From Heterocephalus glaber (Eukaryota; Chordata; Mammalia; Rodentia; Bathyergidae), in assembly GCF_000247695.1 (NCBI RefSeq), contig NW_004624747.1:5001459-5065458 (forward strand): 64,000 nucleotides of DNA. Direction: 5' to 3'. The notes below the pieces were generated by a model that was not told where the DNA came from, made no database searches, and saw only the letters and a program-made list of their open reading frames with translations. Each line of letters begins with the position of its first letter. Within the stretch, counting starts at the first letter, position 1. Below are positions 32,936-64,000 of this stretch, in pieces. Made by a program: the position numbers and the translations under genes.

Positions 32936-33589
32936 CAAAAGTAGGGTTTCCCAGAGACTAATCACTACTGGGTCAACATGACATGCCCACATGCCTAAGC
33001 TCCACAGCTAAAACCCTAACAGTTCTGAAAAACATGAGTCACCTACAACTCATCTGGCAGAAAATACAGATATGAATTGACACAAGTTTCCTTATCTCTC
33101 TCCCTCTCACTGTGAAAATCTGCTGCTGAAAGATCAATGTATAAGGTTATAGGACTGAAATGGGTTTTTACACATAATACACAGTAGAAGTGTCCTATCA
33201 CCTTTCTAAAATGAGAAAAACATTGAATTTCACAACTTATCTAGCCCTAAGATTTCATAGACGGTAGGTATGCATCTCTAATGGAGGGAGGATGGGAATT
33301 TAACACTGGTCCATGATATACCCACCAAAGTACCTGCCCTTTCTTGGGCCCTGTGGCAGTTGCCACTACGAACTCTACACCCTGATCCTACTCTGCCCAT
33401 TCCCTGGTGACCTAAGGAGCCCTGAGAATTTGTATTCAGCTCTCACAGACTAAAACAGGGTGGCAGCCTGAGAACCAGCCTGGTAACAACAGTCAAGGTA
33501 AGGTTCCACATCAAAGGCACACACTAACTTCTAACACACACACACACAGGCATTCAGAACTAAAGCATCAAGCGTAAGCACAAAGCCCA
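32936..33589. other. intergenic flank of the CHEK2 3' end
   Basis: No gene. Short (CA)n at 33534-33549. Confidence 0.5.
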
Positions 33590-33741
33590 AGTTCCATCAG
33601 GTTTTTAATTGCATACCAATGATTGTAGAAAAGCAATTATTCCCATAATTTAAAAAGAAGCTATAAAAAAACAGACTTAAAGAAATAAGATGACAGCAGA
33701 GTAAAAGAAGAGCCATTTCTTTCACGTTCACATCACAGTGT
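33590..33741 (-). other. CHEK2: CHEK2 3' untranslated region
   Basis: About 150 nt from the TGA stop to the poly(A) site, AT-rich, closely resembling the short human CHEK2 3' UTR as I remember it. The 3' limit is estimated from the poly(A) signal position. Confidence 0.85.
33604..33609 (-). terminator. CHEK2 poly(A) signal ATTAAA
   Basis: On the minus strand the sequence reads GCAATTAAAAACCTGATGG. ATTAAA is the common variant signal. A (TG)n tract about 55 nt further downstream (33534-33549) can serve as the GU-rich element. No AATAAA is nearer to the stop. Confidence 0.85.
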
Positions 33742-58942
<25,201 letters not shown>

Positions 58943-59098
58943 CTGTAATACAAAACCATACCAGAGGCCTGTTGAATTTTCTCTATCAGACACATTTAAA
59001 AATTGCTCATAAAATCTACTTGTAGGAAAACAGGCTAAGAAGGCAATCAAAATTATAGATTTAATTATCAAGATTTTTGTAAGATCACAAATAAGGGA

Positions 59099-59180
59099 GT
59101 ACTGGGAGCTGTAACTCTGTGGAAGAGTACATGCCTAGCACACTTGAGATCTTGGGTTCAGTCCTTAGCACTGAAAAGGG
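59099..59180 (+). repeat. old ID-type SINE
   Basis: TGTAACTCTGTGGAAGAGTA. Confidence 0.8.
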
Positions 59181-59732
59181 GAGCAGGGGCACAAATTTCA
59201 CAAAGGGTTTAATCAGTAATGGTTTATACAGAACCATGAAATACAAGCACCCATTAAAACTTCTCAAATAACTTTTAATGACTTGGAAAGTACTTACAAT
59301 AAAGGAATTTCCTATTTATTACCTTCCTCAGGCTTCCTATTATACTTAGTATAAAATCTACACAGATGCTCAGGGTCTGGCCCCTGCCTCCATTCCAATG
59401 TCACCTGGAACCCTTGTTCCCTTGCTCATACACCCAGTCCCTCTGGCCTCCTTTCATTGCCCACGTATGCTAAGCACAATCAACTTTGTGGTCTCTCCAC
59501 TTCCTTGTTCCCAACCCGAAAGGCTCCTTTCCTCTTGTCTTTTGTATCTAGACTCAAATATCATACCCTACTCAGCTTTCTGTATATGCAGATTCCCCAC
59601 CACCATAATCATATCCTGCTTTATTTCCCCCTGTAAGGTTCATAATTGTACCAATTATTTATATACTGTTTCCCCAACAAAACATAAAATCCAGAGGGAA
59701 GCCATGAGTCTCTTGTTTAAGAGTATAGCTCC
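59181..59732. other. no recognised feature
   Basis: Open frame 59398-59760 (120 codons) runs into a SINE and has no recognisable domain. Confidence 0.45.
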
Positions 59733-59930
59733 AGCCAGGCATGGTGGCAGATCCTTGTAATCCTAAGCACTCTGGGAAGCTGAGGCAGGAGGATCACAAG
59801 TTCGAGCCCAGACTGAATGACTTAGCAAGACCCTGTCTCAAAATTTAAAAATATAAAAGGGCTAGGGATGTAGCTTACTGTGAAGGCTCTGGGTTCAAAG
59901 TACTGCCAAAACAAAAAACAAAACAAAACT
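59733..59930 (+). repeat. B1-dID dimeric SINE
   Basis: GCCAGGCATGGTGGCAGATC, AAATATAAAAGGGCTAGGG. Confidence 0.9.
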
Positions 59931-59986
59931 AAAAACCAGCTTTACCATGGATAACGCATATCATAGGCAATTAAATGTTCCTTGAA

Positions 59987-60459
59987 CTGGATAAAGAAGA
60001 TGTGGTTTTTTTATAAAATGAAGTACTACTCAGCCATAAAGAATGAGAACCTAGAGACATTTATAGGTAAATGGTGCACATTGAAGCCATTCCCTTAAGT
60101 GAAATAAATAAGACATACATGTGTAAATACTGAATAGTTTCTCTGGTGTGAGAAGTTGAAAGTGTAAATAAGAATCAAAATGTATAATAGATAATGTGAA
60201 ATAGGAAGAAAAGGTCCAAAGGGGAAGGGGAAGTGGGAGGGGTAGGGAAAAAGGAAAGAAGGGAAAGAAGTAAATATGAGAAAAAGAAAAAATGGAAACA
60301 AAGTCATTGTAAATAGGGAGGGGGGTGGAGGGGTTGAAAGGAGGGCAGGGGAATGGGGAAAAAAATAAGAACCAAGATTTATCATGTAAAAGTACAAATT
60401 CCCAATGATGAATGTCATCATATTGTATACCTAAAATGTGCCAATAAATTTAATGAAAA
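59987..60459 (+). mobile_element. young 5'-truncated L1 (473 bp) with 14-bp target duplication
   Basis: AAATGTTCCTTGAA at 59973-59986 and 60460-60473. Only the 3' UTR is present, ending in a CCAATAAATTTAATG motif. Confidence 0.9.
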
Positions 60460-60901
60460 AAATGTTCCTTGAAAGACAGACTAGGAAAATATTAGTAATT
60501 CATATCACAAAGGACTAACATCCCTAATAAGAGTAAATCAATAAAAGACAAACCAGTGAGAAATGAGCAAAGGATGTAAAGGGACAATTTCCAAAAGAGA
60601 AAAAAAACAAAGGATTCAAATATATGAAAAGATGTCCAATTTAACCCAATACAAAAAAATTTTTAAATCAAAAATATACTAAGTATCTACAGTTCACTTG
60701 GTAGATTCACAAAAATCAAAAAGTCTCATATTATACTGTTGCCAAGAGGTATGGGGAAGCAGATACACTCATACATTGGCAATGAAAATATAATTCATAC
60801 ACATTTTATACAATTATCTAGGGAGAATAATTTGCCAAGATCTATCAATATTACATATGTAGTCATATCACACTCAAAAAGGTGCCTATAAGAAAAGAGG
60901 T

Positions 60902-60981
60902 CTAGGGATGGGATATAGTTCAGGGGCAGAGTGCTTACCTAGCATTCACAAAGGCATAGGTTTGATCCCCAGCACCAAAAG
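60902..60981 (+). repeat. old ID-type SINE
   Basis: GGATATAGTTCAGGGGCAGA. Confidence 0.8.
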
Positions 60982-61286
60982 AACCTGTCATATGGCTCAG
61001 CAATTCTATTCCTAGGTATAAACCCCAAAGAACTGAAAACAGGTACTCAAATCACTACATCAACGTTCACACCAGTACTACACACAATACCCAAAAGGTA
61101 GGAAAGACCTAACTGCAGATGAATGTACAAATTATGAGATTCACTGTAATAGAATATCAGACATCATAAAAATAAATAAAATACTAACATGTCATACAGC
61201 ATGAGAACCTTTAAACATCATGCTAAGTGAAAAATGCAAGACCCAAAAGGCCACACACTGTGTGACATTATTTAAATGAAATGCAA

Positions 61287-61460
61287 GCTTGGTGCAGTTG
61301 TGCACAGCTCCAGTCCCTGCTACTTGGGTGGTTAAGGCAAGAGGATCACATGAGCCTGGGTCTGGGCAATAAAATGAGACCCCACCAGGAAGAGGGACAG
61401 AAGGAGGACAAGGAAGAAAGGAGGAAAAGGGAGGTAGGAAGGGAGAGAAAGAAACAAAAA
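61287..61460 (+). repeat. B1 fragment with A/G-rich tail
   Basis: GCTTGGTGCAGTTGTGCACA, then a long AGGA tract. Confidence 0.7.
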
Positions 61461-61602
61461 TGCAGAGCAGAAGAAAAACAGAGAGTAACTTTAATGGGTG
61501 GCGAGATTCATTTTGGAATGGTGGAAATGTTTTAAACTACATGTATGTGGTAATTGAACAACATTGTGAATATAATAAATGCCATGAAGTTCCATTCACT
61601 TT

Positions 61603-61684
61603 TTTTTTTGGTATCAGGGATCTAACTCAGGACCTTGCGCTTGCGAGGTAGGCAGCAGAACCACTGAGCTAAATCTCCAGCCCT
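61603..61684 (-). repeat. ID SINE with target duplication
   Basis: TCCATTCACTTTT on both sides. Confidence 0.95.
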
Positions 61685-61739
61685 CCATTCACTTTTAAAT
61701 GGTTAATTTTGTTTGTGACCTTCACTTCAATTTTTTTAA

Positions 61740-62130
61740 AATTACATATGCACATACTCATTGACTGAGAAATTTCATTTCTAATAATTTATCCTATGGA
61801 ATCATACATATTATGAACGGACATAAGGATATACGTACAAGGCTACATACCATTATTCTTAGCACAAAAGATTATAAACAAATGTCCTTGAGCTGTGTAT
61901 GGTGGCGCATGCCTATAATCCTAGCACTTGGGAGGCTGAGACAAGAGAATCACAGGAATTCAAGGCCAGCCTGGGCTACATAGTGAGACTCTGTCTCAAA
62001 AGAAAAAAAAAAAAAAGTTCACTAGTAAGAGGCTAGTTCAATAAATCTATACATCTATAAAAAGAAATGAAGATGTTTACATTCTAATAGAAGGCTATGA
62101 TATATTAAATATAAAAAGCAGGTCTCAAAA
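61740..62130 (+). mobile_element. old L1-like sequence split by a B1
   Basis: GAAATTTCATTTCTAATAA and GGCTAGTTCAATAAATCTA resemble old L1 3' sequence; weak. Confidence 0.45.
61887..62018 (+). repeat. B1 SINE
   Basis: GTATGGTGGCGCATGCC to GAGACTCTGTCTC. Confidence 0.9.
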
Positions 62131-62171
62131 CAATGTATTATCCATTACAATTACAATTAGTATAAACTTTT

Positions 62172-62296
62172 TTGTGGGGGGGGGCATTTTTAAGAGTCTC
62201 ACTATGTAGTCCAGGCTAGCCTTAAATTTATGATTCTCCTGGCTTAGCCTCTTGAAGGCTGGCATTCATTGAAGGCTGGCATTATGCATCACCATG
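62172..62296 (-). repeat. B1 SINE with local duplication
   Basis: TCACTATGTAGTCCAGGC; a TTGAAGGCTGGCATT unit occurs twice. Confidence 0.85.
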
Positions 62297-62356
62297 TTTA
62301 TACAGCCAATAGTTTATACAGCTAATACTGTATAAACTTTTGATTTTTGTGGGCTT

Positions 62357-62434
62357 TTTGGTACCAGGGATCGAATTTAGGACCTTGCACTTGTGAGGGA
62401 GGCACTAGCACCACTGACCTAAATCCCTGGCCCT
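62357..62434 (-). repeat. ID SINE
   Basis: GGTACCAGGGATCGAATTTA to CTAAATCCCTGGCCC. Confidence 0.95.
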
Positions 62435-62446
62435 TGGTATTTTGGG

Positions 62447-62530
62447 GGGTTTTTTTGGTACCAGGGATCGAACTCGGGTCCTTGAGCTTGCATAGCAGGC
62501 AGCAAAACCACTGAGCTAAATCCCCAGCCC
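62447..62530 (-). repeat. ID SINE
   Basis: GGTACCAGGGATCGAACTCG to TAAATCCCCAGCCC; 12 nt from the previous copy. Confidence 0.95.
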
Positions 62531-62998
62531 TGTTTTTTGTTTGTTTGTTTGTTTGTTAAATTCTTTTATTGGTATATTTTAGGTATACAACACAATTACA
62601 TTTCTCATTGGGAACTTGTACCTTTACATGATGCATCTTGGTTCTTATTTTTTCCCCATTCCTAGCCCTCCCTTCAGCCCCTCCACCCTTCCCTATTTAC
62701 AAAGACTTTATTTCCATTTTTTCCATTTCTCATCATTTTTCCTTTCCCTTCTTTCCTTTCCCCTGCCCCTCCCACTACCCCTACCCCTTTGGACCTTCTC
62801 TTCCTATTTTGCATTATCAATTATTCATTCTAATCATTGGTACATTTTAGGTATACAATATAATGACATTCATCATTGGAAATTTGCACCTTTACATAAT
62901 CTCTCTTGGTTCTTATTTTTCACCCTTGCCCAGCCCTCCCTTCAACCCCTCCATTCCTCCCTATTTACAAAGATTTTGTTCCTATTTTTCCATTTTTT
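62531..62998 (-). mobile_element. L1 3' UTR with duplicated terminus
   Basis: The terminal unit GGTATATTTTAGGTATACAA through TCTTGGTTCTTATTTTT occurs at 62571-62652 and again at 62840-62921. Confidence 0.85.
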
Positions 62999-63107
62999 AA
63001 TGACAAGGTCTCACTATGCCATTCAGACTGGCCTCGAACCTAGACCAATCCTCCTGCCTCAGCCTCCTGAGAGCTGGGATTACAAGCAAGCGCCACCATG
63101 CCCAGCA
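62999..63107 (-). repeat. B1 SINE
   Basis: GACAAGGTCTCACTATGCC to CCACCATGCCCAGC. Confidence 0.9.
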
Positions 63108-63310
63108 AAACATTTTAAAATTAGTATAAAAACAAGTGGGAAAAAGACTATATAAATTTATTTGCATATGAATTAAATAACTCTGGAAAGCCAGTAAGAA
63201 ATCAGCAATACTGGGAAGTAGAGGAAGGACAGAAGTTGGATGACAACCTTGATCTTCTTTTGAATATTTACTTAATACAAATACAACCTATTCAAAAACT
63301 TAAATGAGAA

Positions 63311-63450
63311 ACTGGGTATGGTAGTGCATGCCTATAATCCTAGAAGCCTGCAATCCTTGTACTCAGGAGGCTGAAGCAAGAAGATGGCAGTGAGTTCTGG
63401 GCCAGCCTGGGCTACATATTGTAGTGAGACCCGGTTTCAAAAGAAAGAGA
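63311..63450 (+). repeat. B1 SINE
   Basis: ACTGGGTATGGTAGTGCATG; a small internal repeat of CCT(A/G)(T/C)AATCCT. Confidence 0.85.
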
Positions 63451-63488
63451 AAACTTAAATGAAATGAATCAGTTAAAAAGAGTTTCCA

Positions 63489-63552
63489 GGGCCGGGAATT
63501 TAGCTCGGTGGTTTCGCCGACCCAAGTTCGATCCCCGGTACCAAAAAAAAAA
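63489..63552 (+). repeat. ID SINE, internally deleted
   Basis: GTTTCGCCGACCCAAGTTCG, 20-odd nt missing mid-body; AGTTTCCAG on both sides. Confidence 0.95.
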
Positions 63553-63561
63553 AAGTTTCCA

Positions 63562-63756
63562 GCCAGGATTTGTGATGTACACCTTACAGTCCCAACACTC
63601 TGGAAGGCTGAAAGTAAGAGGCTTGCCGGTTTAAGCCCAGCCTAGGCAATTTGGCAGGCATGTCTCAAAAAAAGTTTTAAAAAAAGACTGGGGATGTAGC
63701 TGAGTGCAAAGACCCTGAGTTGCCCAGTGCAATAATAATAATAATAATAAAAATTA
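63562..63756 (+). repeat. B1-dID dimeric SINE
   Basis: CACTCTGGAAGGCTGAAAG, then GGGGATGTAGCTGAGTGCAA and (AAT)n. Confidence 0.85.
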
Positions 63757-63770
63757 AAAGTTTCCACTCT

Positions 63771-63860
63771 AGAGGCCAGGAATGTAGCTCAGCAGTACCA
63801 CGCCTGCCTAGCAAGCGCAAGATCCTAAGTTCAATTCCATGTACCAGGGAAAAAAAAGTT
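63771..63860 (+). repeat. ID SINE
   Basis: GAATGTAGCTCAGCAGTACC to CAATTCCATGTACC. Confidence 0.9.
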
Positions 63861-64000
63861 TCTAACCTAGATGAGGCAGCAGGAAGATTGATGAGAGGAA
63901 ACACCAATGAAGGACCTCAGCACCTCTGGCTGAGGCTCTCAGGTGGTCCTCATAGAGGAAGGAAGACAGGACAAACCAACCAGCCCCTTCAGAGGGTAAT

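Larger units (their letters stand above)
60474..61600 (+). mobile_element. old L1M 3' region with SINE insertions
   Basis: AGCAATTCTATTCCTAGGTA, ATGAGAACCTTTAAACATCA, TGGAATGGTGGAAATGTTT are L1M 3' landmarks. Confidence 0.75.
58943..64000 (-). other. CHEK2 intron 2 (part)
   Basis: From the exon 3 acceptor to the right edge. No exon 2 sequence found; it holds L1 pieces and at least 16 SINE units. Confidence 0.9.

Noticed and set aside
59398..59760. 120-codon plus-strand frame
   Set aside because: Runs into a B1-dID SINE and has no recognisable domain.
61281..61535. Lys/Glu/Arg-rich 84-codon frame
   Set aside because: Translation of a B1 fragment plus its AGGA-rich tail.
62616..63155. 179-codon plus-strand frame, the longest in the window
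   Set aside because: It reads antisense through an L1 3' UTR pyrimidine tract and into a B1; Pro/Leu/Phe-rich artefact.
58943..64000. CHEK2 exon 2 and start codon
   Set aside because: Searched for the FANLE-type end and the Ser/Gln-rich N-terminus; nothing matched up to the right edge.

Overview
The window is nuclear DNA from a placental mammal, almost certainly a rodent. It is packed with 7SL-derived B1-type SINEs, tRNA-derived ID-type SINEs and B1+ID dimers (B1-dID). It also holds L1 fragments, MIR, hAT/Tigger/mariner-class DNA transposon fossils and MaLR-type solo LTRs. I see no mouse/rat-style B2 or B4 elements. The B1 + ID + B1-dID mixture fits the squirrel-, dormouse- or beaver-related side of the rodents. 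A castorimorph such as a beaver is my best guess, but that is inference.

Two protein-coding genes are present, both on the minus strand and arranged head to tail. (1) CHEK2, the checkpoint kinase 2 gene, runs from beyond the right edge to a poly(A) signal at 33604-33609. Thirteen exons (exons 3-15 in human numbering) can be placed to the base. They carry the FHA domain, the whole kinase domain and the C-terminal nuclear localisation region. All have GT/AG borders, and the coding total is 1313 nt, which equals the length I recall for human c.320 to the stop. Exons 1-2 (start codon, SQ/TQ region) lie outside. (2) TTC28 contributes its first coding exon (28127-28228). It lies in a CpG island (about 27840-28740) with NRF-1-like sites, a CCAAT box, a GC box and a strong G-quadruplex motif. 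The first 28.1 kb of the window is part of TTC28 intron 1. About 5 kb of intergenic sequence separates the CHEK2 3' end from the TTC28 promoter.

Layout: 1-28126 TTC28 intron 1, containing two large L1 regions, a Tigger fragment, a mariner-like miniature element, a nested hAT pair and a truncated U2 snRNA copy. 27840-28740 CpG island/promoter. 28741-33580 intergenic (MIR with an inserted hairpin, a Tigger-like element hit by three SINEs, an old dispersed repeat). 33590-58942 CHEK2 exons 15 to 3 with SINE-rich introns. 58943-64000 CHEK2 intron 2, with L1 fragments and many SINEs.

I found no CRISPR array, bacterial gene, functional tRNA or rRNA gene, or clearly novel protein-coding system. The most unusual items are mobile-element fossils with readable insertion footprints, and lineage differences in CHEK2, including a tandem splice donor at exon 6.
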